Assembly: GCF_034424375.1 (NCBI RefSeq)
Contig: NZ_CP139965.1
Span: 1,612,001 to 1,676,000 of the forward strand
Source of the DNA: Paraburkholderia kururiensis
GTDB lineage: Bacteria; Pseudomonadota; Gammaproteobacteria; Burkholderiales; Burkholderiaceae
DNA length: 64,000 bases
Reading direction: 5' to 3'
The translations under genes and the position numbers were made by a program. Position 1 is the first letter of the stretch. Each line of letters starts with the position of its first letter. This document shows positions 33,415-40,621 of this stretch, piece by piece. A model generated the notes under the pieces. The model was not told where the DNA came from and searched no databases. It saw nothing but the letters and a program-made list of their open reading frames with translations.

Positions 33415-33471
33415 ATGTGGCGAGCGCGCAGCCGTAGCGCAGCGCGACGTGGACGCGGCGCCATTGCGGGT

Positions 33472-33813
33472 TCAAACCCGCATGACGTTTCCGTCCGGCC
33501 CGATCTTGCGCGGGATGTCGTGATCGAGATCGAGCGGCCGTTTCGTACGGCCTGCGCCTGTTCCGTTCCCGGTCCCTGCGGCACTGCCCGAGCCCGCGGC
33601 TGCTGGGTCTGCGACCTTGCGCGCCGTGGTGTGGTCGGTGTTCTGCGCGCGCTTCTGGCGCGGCGCCTTGCGTGCGCCAGCCGCCGGCTTGTGCGGGCGC
33701 TGCCGCGCTTCGGGCGGGTTCCACGTCTCCACATAGTGCTCGCCGGCCAGCGCCGGCAAGCTGAAGTCGAACAGCAGGGCGCACAGCACCGCGCCGGTCA
33801 GAATGAATCGCAC
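33472..33813 (-). CDS. Small exported basic protein
   Basis: 113 residues, read from a GTG at 33813 with GGAG eight bases upstream. FILTGAVLCALLFDFSLPAL followed by AGE is a clear signal peptide with a probable cut after ALA. The mature part is Pro/Lys/Arg/Gly-rich and disordered (GARKAPRQKRAQ, GSGSAAGTGNGTGAG), ending LDHDIPRKIGPDGNVMRV. Not recognised as a named family; probably periplasmic. Confidence 0.6.
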   Translation of the reverse strand: MRFILTGAVLCALLFDFSLPALAGEHYVETWNPPEARQRPHKPAAGARKAPRQKRAQNTDHTTARKVADPAAAGSGSAAGTGNGTGAGRTKRPLDLDHDIPRKIGPDGNVMRV

Positions 33814-33853
33814 GTTGTTTCTCCGTGTAGCCGTAGCGCCCGTTGTTGCCTCT

Positions 33854-34228
33854 TCAGGGGCGGCGGCAATGCGCGCCGGTTCCCACACACGAACCGTCGC
33901 AGCCTGGGCAGTAATGCCGGTCGTGTACCGCGGCGTTCACCGTCCACGCCTGCGAGGAGGCCGGCGCCCGCGTGCCGACCGTCCGACCGTTTTCCGCCGC
34001 GAAAAAGGCCGGCTCGCCGGCCTTGCCGCGATGGATGGCTTCTTCGATGACCGCGTCGCCGAATGCCTGCCTCAACTGGGCGACGAACGCCGCCACCTCG
34101 GGCATGGGATGCGCGTGGGCCGCCGCGCCATGCGGCACGCGCTGCGCTTCGTCACACGCGGCGTCGCGTGAGCCGTGCGCGGCATGGCCGTTGCGCATAG
34201 CGTGAACCCCTGTTTCCATCGCACCCAT
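33854..34228 (-). CDS. Hypothetical protein with Cys-rich C-terminus, downstream of a LexA box
   Basis: 124 residues from the ATG at 34228, which has GGGAG four bases upstream; later ATGs are possible. His/Ala-rich N-terminus (METGVHAMRNGHAAHGS), a helical middle (AAFVAQLRQAFGDAVIEEAI) and a C-terminal HYCPGCDGSCVGTGAHC cluster of four cysteines and histidines that could bind zinc or iron. It is divergent from the 34375 gene across a strong SOS box. Function unknown. Confidence 0.55.
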   Translation of the reverse strand: MGAMETGVHAMRNGHAAHGSRDAACDEAQRVPHGAAAHAHPMPEVAAFVAQLRQAFGDAVIEEAIHRGKAGEPAFFAAENGRTVGTRAPASSQAWTVNAAVHDRHYCPGCDGSCVGTGAHCRRP

Positions 34229-34308
34229 GGCACTCCCATGGCCTTCCGTTTCCGGCAGAAATTCTCTCTGAAAAATACTGGTTCGATGTGAACCGGCGGC
34301 GCGCAGCA

Positions 34309-34328
34309 TACTGTACATTTATACAGGA
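34309..34328. promoter_or_regulatory. LexA-binding site (SOS box)
   Basis: CTGT-N8-ACAG core at 34311-34326, flanked so that 17 of 20 bases match the E. coli consensus TACTGT(AT)4ACAGTA. It lies 47 bases before the rightward start at 34375 and 81 bases before the leftward start at 34228. Confidence 0.75.
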
Positions 34329-34374
34329 TTTTCCATAAACCGCAAGCTGGAAGTTCCAGCAGGTGAGGCCGCCC

Positions 34375-34971
34375 ATGCAGATCACGGTGACGATTCCGCC
34401 CGACCAGCTCGACCAGCAAGGGGAGCAGGAACTGGCCCGCATTCTCGGCTGCGACGCCGCCGCGTTGCCCGGTGTGCTGGGCCGGCATGCCGAAGCCGCG
34501 CTGAGCGAATACCTTTCCATGTACCGCGGACAGAAGGTGCTCAAGCGCGGCAGCGACATGCTCGAATACCGGCTGTATCTGCTGATTTCGATTGCGCTCG
34601 CGGGCCGCATTCCCGACGAGCAGTTCGTTTCCGCGCTGTTCCAGACCACGTCGGCGGAAAGCCGGCGGTTGATCCGCTCGGTGCTCTCGAAATATCAGTA
34701 TCAGTTGCAGGAGGCGCTGCGCGCCACGATGGCGGCGGCCATGACGAATCTTGCCTACGACCGCGAGGGCGGCGTCTACACCATGGTGCTCAACAACACG
34801 AACATCGTGGACGAGCTGAACAAGCTGCTCGCCGCCGCCGACGGCACGCTCACGCCGGTCACGCGCCGGCGCGGCAGCGTGTCGACCTACGACATCCGGC
34901 CGTCGAGCTACGAGCAACTGTGCAAGCTGCTCGGCCTGCCGCCGCAGACCGATCATCTGGGCAACGGATGA
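34375..34971 (+). CDS. Unknown protein, probably SOS-controlled
   Basis: 198 residues, cytosolic, not recognised. It begins MQITVTIPPDQLDQQGEQEL and is mostly helical: LARILGCDAAALPGVLGRHA, EYRLYLLISIALAGRIPDEQ, SAESRRLIRSVLSKYQYQL, then a strand/helix part NNTNIVDELNKLLAAADGTL and a tail RRRGSVSTYDIRPSSYEQLC. The polar helices and Arg-rich segments could bind nucleic acid. The only regulatory signal upstream is the near-consensus LexA site, so induction by DNA damage is expected. The membrane protein gene 58 bases downstream may be co-transcribed. Confidence 0.65.
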   Translation: MQITVTIPPDQLDQQGEQELARILGCDAAALPGVLGRHAEAALSEYLSMYRGQKVLKRGSDMLEYRLYLLISIALAGRIPDEQFVSALFQTTSAESRRLIRSVLSKYQYQLQEALRATMAAAMTNLAYDREGGVYTMVLNNTNIVDELNKLLAAADGTLTPVTRRRGSVSTYDIRPSSYEQLCKLLGLPPQTDHLGNG

Positions 34972-35029
34972 AGCCAGCGGCATGCAGCACGCCGGAACGT
35001 CCACCGCAGCCCAAAGGAGAACCGCCCGC

Positions 35030-35431
35030 ATGACCGACCTGCTTGCCGCCGCGTCGCTCCTGACCGCGGCTGTCACCGTGCTGTATGGCTTGTGGTATCC
35101 CGAGATCGCGCGGGCGCTGGAAATGCCCGTGCCGGCGCGCGCCGTCGACGCGGGGCCGCGGCGGCATCAGGTGAGGATGGTGCTGCGCGCCCGCGTCGTG
35201 CCGCTCATGGTGCTCTCGGTGTGCGTGGCGCTGGTGTTCGTGCCGGATGCGCTCGCCATCGCGCGCGAGGCAGTGTCGCTCGTTTTGCACGAGCGCCTGG
35301 CGGCGCTGCACTACGATTCGCGCAAGACCGCCGTGTGTCTGATCGTGGTGTTTTCGATGGGTCTTGCGCTGCACATCGTGTTGCTGGCGTGGCGCACATG
35401 GTGGCTCCTGCTGCGGCTGGAGCCGTCATGA
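35030..35431 (+). CDS. Small inner-membrane protein, possibly SOS-controlled
   Basis: 133 residues with three hydrophobic helices: about 4-22 (LLAAASLLTAAVTVLYGLWY), 60-80 (VVPLMVLSVCVALVFVPDAL) and 104-126 (AVCLIVVFSMGLALHIVLLA). Aromatic and basic residues flank the helices. AAAGGAGA lies nine bases upstream of the ATG at 35030. It follows the SOS-boxed gene in the same direction. Unknown function; a stress-linked membrane role is a guess. Confidence 0.65.
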   Translation: MTDLLAAASLLTAAVTVLYGLWYPEIARALEMPVPARAVDAGPRRHQVRMVLRARVVPLMVLSVCVALVFVPDALAIAREAVSLVLHERLAALHYDSRKTAVCLIVVFSMGLALHIVLLAWRTWWLLLRLEPS

Positions 35432-35522
35432 ACGGCGAGCGCTTTCGGTGCGCCGCATTCAACGCGGCCGCCCTGATTGGAGGTGGACCGAACCGCGTGA
35501 ACCGAACCGCGTGAACCGAACC

Positions 35523-36650
35523 CTAACCCGCCAACTGCTCCCCCGTCCCGCCTTGGGTCGCCAGCGCGCCGCCGTCGGGCTCCGTGCGCCGCTTGCGGCT
35601 CGCCTTCGCGCCCGCGCCGGCACCCGTGCCGTCCGACTTGCGGCGCGTCGCCTGCCGTTCGATCACGCGTTGCAGCAGGCAGAACGCGCAGAGCAGGGCG
35701 CCGATCACGATGCGCGTCCACCACGAACTGAGCGTGCCGTCGAAGGTGATGAGCGTCTGGATGGTGCCCAGAATGCCCACGCCGAACACGGACCCGATCA
35801 CGTAGCCCACGCCGCCCGTCAGCAGCGTGCCGCCAATCACCGTGGCCGCAATCGCGTCCAGCTCCATGCCCTGGCCCTGCAAGCCGTAGCCCGAGAGCAC
35901 GTAGAGCGTGAACACGAGCCCGCCCAGCGCGGAGCAAAAACCGCTGAACGCATAGACGAGCACCTTCGTGCGTGCCACGGGCAGGCCCATCAGCAGCGCC
36001 GAACGTTCGTTGCCGCCCACCGCGTAGACGTTGCGCCCGAAGCGCGTGTAGTGCGCGATATAGATGGCGACGAAGAGCGTGACGATCGCGACCAGCGCGC
36101 CCGCGTTCAGCGACCCGCTGCCGGCACGCACGCTGAAGCCCGCAATGGCGTGAAAGGCCGGGTCGTTGATCGTGATGGACTGCGTCGTGATGAGAAAGCA
36201 CGTGCCGCGTGCGAGGAACATGCCCGCCAGCGTCACGATGAACGGTTGCAGCTTGAGGAAGTGGATCAGCGCGCCCATCGCGGCGCCGTAGAGCGCGCCG
36301 AACGCGAGCACCACGGCCACGATGGCCCACACCGGCCAGTGCAGCCGCTCGGACCCCACCGCGCAGAGAATCGTGGTGAGCGCGAGCACGGCGCCCACGG
36401 AAAGGTCGATGCCGCCCGACACGATCACGAACGTCATGCCGATCGCGATGATGAGCAAAAACGAGTTGTCCACGAGCAGGCCGAGCAGCACCTGCAGCGA
36501 GAAGAAGCCCGTGTACATCACCGACCCGAAGCCGAACAGCACGGCGAACAGCATGACGGTGACGGCGATGGGCAGCGTGCGCGGGTCGATCAGCGGACGC
36601 AGCCAGCGCTCGCGCAGCGGGCGGCGCTGGCCGGAAGGGAGGGCGCTCAT
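35523..36650 (-). CDS. yjfF: Sugar ABC transporter permease YjfF
   Basis: 375 residues, inner membrane. LLIIAIGMTFVIVSGGIDLS (the ABC-2/RbsC-type EAA region), FIVTLAGMFLARGTCFLITT and the ending GGTLLTGGVGYVIGSVFGVG with TFDGTLSSWWTRIVIGALL match E. coli YjfF, a galactofuranose importer permease. About 35 C-terminal residues are Gly/Ala/Arg-rich and extra. It overlaps the upstream permease gene by four bases and is the last gene of the ytfQ-like operon. Confidence 0.85.
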   Translation of the reverse strand: MSALPSGQRRPLRERWLRPLIDPRTLPIAVTVMLFAVLFGFGSVMYTGFFSLQVLLGLLVDNSFLLIIAIGMTFVIVSGGIDLSVGAVLALTTILCAVGSERLHWPVWAIVAVVLAFGALYGAAMGALIHFLKLQPFIVTLAGMFLARGTCFLITTQSITINDPAFHAIAGFSVRAGSGSLNAGALVAIVTLFVAIYIAHYTRFGRNVYAVGGNERSALLMGLPVARTKVLVYAFSGFCSALGGLVFTLYVLSGYGLQGQGMELDAIAATVIGGTLLTGGVGYVIGSVFGVGILGTIQTLITFDGTLSSWWTRIVIGALLCAFCLLQRVIERQATRRKSDGTGAGAGAKASRKRRTEPDGGALATQGGTGEQLAG

Positions 36651-37684
36651 TCGGATGCCTCGACGATAGGCCGGGTCCGCGCGGAAGGCAGGACACGTTG
36701 GAGATGGCGCGCGAGCAGCGCGCGGATGGTGGCCGACTGGATCACGCTCACCACGAGCACGACGGCGGCCTTCACGACGAGCGTGGCTTCGGGCGGCACG
36801 CCGATGGAGTAGGTCGTGTACGTGAGCGTCTGGATGATGAGCGCGCCCAGCACCGTGCCCGCCAGGCTGAAGCGCCCGCCCGCGAGCGACGTGCCGCCCA
36901 GCGTCACGGCGAGAATCGCGTCGAGTTCGAGCAGCAGGCCCGCGTTGTTGCCGTCCGCGCTGCGCACGTTCGAACTGGCGAGAATGCCCGCCACCGCGGA
37001 AGCCACGCCGCAGAACACATAGACGCCGAACACGATGGAGGCCGAGCGCAGGCCTGCCAGACGCGTCGCAACCGGATTGATGCCGATGGCGCGAATGAAG
37101 AGCCCGAGCGCCGTGCGGTTCACGAGCAGCGCCGTCGCCGCGATGGCGGCCAGCGCGATCCACACCGAACACGGCACGCTCGCGAGGTAGCCGTCGCCAA
37201 GAACGAGGTAGCCCGGCGCGCCGATCGGAATGATCTGGCCGCCTGTGAGCAATTGCGCGATGCCGCGGCCCGCCACCATCAGGATCAGCGTGGCGATGAT
37301 GGGCTGCATGCCCACGAACGCAACGAGCAGCCCGTTCCACACGCCGGCCGCGATGCCGGTGCCGAGCGCTGCGGCAAGCGCGAGTCCGACTTGCGACGGG
37401 TCGTCCGCAAGCACCGTTGCCGCTGCGGCGCCTGCAATTGCCACGACTGCGCCCACCGAGATGTCGATGCCGCGCGTCGCGATCACGAGCGTCGTGCCGA
37501 GCGACACGATCACGAGCGGCGCCGCGCGATTGAGAATGTCGATGGGCGCGCCGAACAGGTGACCGTCCAGCATACGGATGGAAAGAAACGCGCTGTTGTG
37601 CGCGAGATCGAGCAGCGTGAGCAGCACGAGCGTGACCACCGGCCACACGAGCGGATGCGCGAGCGCCGTTCTGACGAGTTTCAT
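36647..37684 (-). CDS. ytfT: Sugar ABC transporter permease YtfT
   Basis: 345 residues, about nine membrane helices. Typical CUT2 permease segments: LVIVSLGTTLVIATRGIDIS, GLLVAFVGMQPIIATLILMV, AGRGIAQLLTGGQ and LLLELDAILAVTLGGTSLAG. Forms the second half of the membrane channel with YjfF. Its start overlaps the stop of the ATPase gene (37681-37684), so the importer is translationally coupled. Confidence 0.85.
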   Translation of the reverse strand: MKLVRTALAHPLVWPVVTLVLLTLLDLAHNSAFLSIRMLDGHLFGAPIDILNRAAPLVIVSLGTTLVIATRGIDISVGAVVAIAGAAAATVLADDPSQVGLALAAALGTGIAAGVWNGLLVAFVGMQPIIATLILMVAGRGIAQLLTGGQIIPIGAPGYLVLGDGYLASVPCSVWIALAAIAATALLVNRTALGLFIRAIGINPVATRLAGLRSASIVFGVYVFCGVASAVAGILASSNVRSADGNNAGLLLELDAILAVTLGGTSLAGGRFSLAGTVLGALIIQTLTYTTYSIGVPPEATLVVKAAVVLVVSVIQSATIRALLARHLQRVLPSARTRPIVEASE

Positions 37685-39198
37685 CGTTCGCCTCCCGCAA
37701 TGAGCCGGTAGACGTGATCTTCGGAGGCTGCGTCGGACGTGACCTCGGCCACCTTGCGACGGTCGCGCAGCACGGCGATGCGGTCGCTCACGCGCACCAC
37801 CTCGCTTACTTCCGACGAGATGAACAGAATGGCGAGCCCCTTCGCGCAGAACGACAGCACGCGGTCCATGATTTCGAATTTCGCGGCCACGTCGATGCCG
37901 CGCGTGGGTTCGTCGAGGATCAGCATCTTCGGTTCGGTGGCGAGCCAGCGCGCGAGCAGCGCCTTTTGCTGGTTGCCGCCCGACAGCAGACCAATGGGTT
38001 GTTCGGCGTCGCGCGCCTTGATGCCGAGCAGCTTGATGTAGCGGTCCGCCATCTCGCGCTGCTTCGCGCGGCCAATGACGCGCCACCAGCCGCGCCGCGC
38101 CTGCAACGCGAGCACGATGTTCTCGCGCAGCGGCAGGTCCGCGATGATGCCTTCCTTCTTGCGGTCTTCGGGGCAATAGCCAATGCCGTGGCGCACCGCG
38201 TCGTGCGGCGAGCGCAGCTTCACACGGCGTCCGCCGATGCTCACTTCGCCGCCGTCGGCCTTCTCCGCGCCGAACAGCAGCCGCGCCGTTTCGGTACGGC
38301 CCGAGCCGAGCAGCCCCGCGAGCCCGACGATCTGGCCTTGCGCGATGTCGAGATCCACGGGATTCATGAGCCCGCGTCGCGACACGCCGCGCATTTCCAC
38401 GAAAGGCCGCGCGTCGCCCGTGGGCGCCGCTTTTCTTTCGGCCACGTCGCGCTCCAGCCGCTCGCTCATGCCTTCATGACCCACCATCTTCGCGACGAGC
38501 TGCGTCATGGGCAGGTCTTTCGCGAGGTATTCGCCTTCGCGTTCGCCGTTGCGCATCACGGTGATGCGGTCCGACACGGCGTAGGTCTGTTCCAGAAAGT
38601 GTGTGACGAACAGGATCGCGATGCCCGACTCGCGCAGCTTGCGCAGCACCGCGAAGAGACGCGCCACCTCGCTGTCGTCGAGACTCGAAGTGGGTTCGTC
38701 GAGAATCAGCACGCGCGCGTCTACGGACACGGCGCGCGCGATGGCCACCATCTGCTGCACGGCGACGGGATACGCGTCCAGCGAACGCGTCACGTCGAGC
38801 GTGACGTTGAGGGCAGCCAGCGCGTCGGCGGCGCGCGCGTTGATGGTCTTCCAGTCGATCGCGCCGCGCCGTTTCGGCTGGCGGCCGGCAAACACGTTCT
38901 CCGCTACCGAGAGGTTGGGGCACAGGTTGATTTCCTGGTAGAGCGTGCGAATGCCGGCCGCTTCCGCTTCGAGCGGCGTCGCGAAACTCACGGGCTTGCC
39001 GTCCAGCCGGATCTCGCCGGCGTCGTGGGCATGCACGCCGGTGAGCACGTTGATGAGCGTCGATTTGCCGGCGCCGTTCTGGCCCATCAACGTGTGGATC
39101 TCGCCGGGAAAGAGCCGGAAGTCGACCTGGTTGAGCGCCCGCACGCCCGGAAAGGACTTGCTGACGCCCGTCGTCTCGAGTATCGCGTGAGCCGCCAT
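37681..39198 (-). CDS. ytfR: Sugar ABC transporter ATPase YtfR (two ABC domains)
   Basis: 505 residues, cytosolic. First ABC domain with Walker A MGQNGAGKSTLINVL and Walker B VLILDEPTSSLDDSE; second with the degenerate P-loop LAGLLGSGRTETARL, signature LLSGGNQQKALLARWL and LILDEPTRGIDVAAKFEI. This duplicated, half-degenerate layout is standard for CUT2 sugar importers (RbsA, AraG, XylG, YtfR). The start at 39198 (MAAHAILETTG) lies 14 bases after the binding-protein stop. Confidence 0.92.
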   Translation of the reverse strand: MAAHAILETTGVSKSFPGVRALNQVDFRLFPGEIHTLMGQNGAGKSTLINVLTGVHAHDAGEIRLDGKPVSFATPLEAEAAGIRTLYQEINLCPNLSVAENVFAGRQPKRRGAIDWKTINARAADALAALNVTLDVTRSLDAYPVAVQQMVAIARAVSVDARVLILDEPTSSLDDSEVARLFAVLRKLRESGIAILFVTHFLEQTYAVSDRITVMRNGEREGEYLAKDLPMTQLVAKMVGHEGMSERLERDVAERKAAPTGDARPFVEMRGVSRRGLMNPVDLDIAQGQIVGLAGLLGSGRTETARLLFGAEKADGGEVSIGGRRVKLRSPHDAVRHGIGYCPEDRKKEGIIADLPLRENIVLALQARRGWWRVIGRAKQREMADRYIKLLGIKARDAEQPIGLLSGGNQQKALLARWLATEPKMLILDEPTRGIDVAAKFEIMDRVLSFCAKGLAILFISSEVSEVVRVSDRIAVLRDRRKVAEVTSDAASEDHVYRLIAGGER

Positions 39199-39212
39199 AG
39201 GGGTGCCGTGGC

Positions 39213-40178
39213 TTAGTACTTGCGCTGCGGCATGATCTGCGCCGCGACGCTCTGCGGGAACACCGTTTCGTTCGTCACGATGCGCTTGGGCAACTGCTTG
39301 CCGGCCACGAGGTCCTTCACCGCGGTCATGAGCTGCGGTCCGAGCAGCGGGCTGCATTCCACGTCCACGTTGATCTTGCCCGCCACCATGGCCTGGAAGC
39401 CGCCGTGCGTGGCGTCGAAGGACACGACGCTCACGTCCTTGCCCGGCTTCATGCCGGCTTCTTCCATGGCCTGGATCGCGCCCAGCGCCATGTCGTCGTT
39501 ATGCGCGTAGACCACGTTCATCTGCTTGCCGTAGGTCTTCACGAACGCTTCCATGACCTGCTTGCCGCCGGCCAGCGTGAAGTCGCCGCTCTGCGACGCG
39601 ATGATCTTGAACTTCGGATCGTTCTTGATCACTTCCATCAGGCCCGCGTGGCGGTCGTTCGCGGGCGCGGAGCCCACCGTGCCCTGCAGCTCGACGATGT
39701 TGATGGGACCGGCATCGTTGCGATAACGGTCTTCCAGCCACTTGCCTGCGCGCCGGCCTTCTTCGAGGAAGTCCGAGCCGATCATCGTGGTGTAGAGCGA
39801 CTGGTCTTTCACGTCGATGGAGCGGTCGGTGAGGATCACCGGAATGCCGGCCGCTTTCGCTTCGGTCAGCACCGGCTCCCAGCCCGATTCCACCACCGGC
39901 GAAAACGCGATCACGTCCACCTTTTGCGCGATGTACGAGCGAATCGCCTTGATCTGGTTTTCCTGCTTCTGCTGGGCATCCGAGAACTTCAGGTTGATGC
40001 CCGCTTCCTTCGCGGCGCTCTTGATCGAGACCGTGTTGGCGGTACGCCATGCGCTCTCGGCGCCGACCTGCGCAAAGCCGAGCGTGATCTTTTTCTCGTC
40101 CGCATGGCTGGTGACGGCGGTCAGCGCGAATGCGGCGGCAAGCAGCACGCGAAGCGTCATGCGTTTCGTGGGTTCCAT
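39213..40178 (-). CDS. ytfQ: Periplasmic sugar-binding protein YtfQ
   Basis: 321 residues. Signal peptide 1-26 (LRVLLAAAFALTAVTSHADE), then a periplasmic-binding fold: KITLGFAQVGAESAWRTANT (the YtfQ start, distinct from ribose- and xylose-binding proteins), QENQIKAIRSYIAQKVDVIA, DVKDQSLYTTMIGSDFLEEG, ELQGTVGSAPANDRHAGL and YAHNDDMALGAIQAMEEAG. In E. coli, YtfQ binds galactofuranose and related sugars. Here the neighbour suggests arabinose-type substrates. GGAG lies nine bases before the ATG. Confidence 0.88.
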   Translation of the reverse strand: MEPTKRMTLRVLLAAAFALTAVTSHADEKKITLGFAQVGAESAWRTANTVSIKSAAKEAGINLKFSDAQQKQENQIKAIRSYIAQKVDVIAFSPVVESGWEPVLTEAKAAGIPVILTDRSIDVKDQSLYTTMIGSDFLEEGRRAGKWLEDRYRNDAGPINIVELQGTVGSAPANDRHAGLMEVIKNDPKFKIIASQSGDFTLAGGKQVMEAFVKTYGKQMNVVYAHNDDMALGAIQAMEEAGMKPGKDVSVVSFDATHGGFQAMVAGKINVDVECSPLLGPQLMTAVKDLVAGKQLPKRIVTNETVFPQSVAAQIMPQRKY

Positions 40179-40460
40179 GGGGTGTGTCTCCGGTTCGTGT
40201 CGTTGGTATCCGGCACCGCCGTTCGCGTCCTGAGTCGGGTCTATGTGCCCGACAGCGGCAAGCACCGGTTCCTGCAGGCCCTGCTGTGACTGCTGTGTTG
40301 CCAGTTGCTTCGTTGTTGCCCTGGGTGTTGCTCGGGTCTTGCGTGGTGTGCTGCGTGATTGCCTGCCGGATTCCGGCTTTGTTCTGCGCTTTTCTCCGGC
40401 GTTTTTTCTTCTGCTTCTTTCTCTTTTTCGTCCCGAAATGTGGCATGGCCAGGACGATTA

Positions 40461-40473
40461 ATAGACATACTAT
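40461..40473. promoter_or_regulatory. Operator candidate 1, ATAG-N5-CTAT
   Basis: ATAGACATACTAT; shares AATAGnCATnCTAT with the second site 66 bases away. Likely bound by the GntR regulator encoded at 42361. Confidence 0.55.
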
Positions 40474-40524
40474 ATTCACCGAAACAGCCGCACGTGATCC
40501 GTGTTTTCCCCACCTAGCGCGAAT

Positions 40525-40541
40525 AAATAGTCATGCTATTT
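40525..40541. promoter_or_regulatory. Operator candidate 2, AAATAG-N5-CTATTT
   Basis: 6-bp arms, perfect palindrome around TCATG, 81 bases upstream of the dehydratase start. Same motif as at 40461. Confidence 0.6.
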
Positions 40542-40621
40542 GTTGATAAGGACAGCGATTAACTGCGATCGTCCCACCATTTGCGCCCCGCAATGCAGCA
40601 TCGGAAAAACGGACCTATTCC

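Larger units (their letters stand above)
33037..33471. other. Intergenic region with sRNA candidate
   Basis: 435 bases without a protein gene, containing a plus-strand promoter-like pair and a strong terminator (33380-33414) that serve no recognised upstream gene. Confidence 0.5.
40179..40621. other. Divergent intergenic region, ytfQ / IlvD-family dehydratase
   Basis: 443 bases holding two matching palindromic operators (40461, 40525) and AT-rich promoter-like sequence around 40450-40550. No ORF supported. Confidence 0.6.

Noticed and set aside
34311..34326. CTGTACATTTATACAG considered as a GntR or LysR operator
   Set aside because: Spacing and flanks fit LexA far better, and no such regulator gene is adjacent.
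35364..39216. Large plus-strand ORFs opposite the ytfR/ytfT/yjfF genes
   Set aside because: His/Arg/Glu-rich antisense translations; the minus-strand genes have full ABC signatures.
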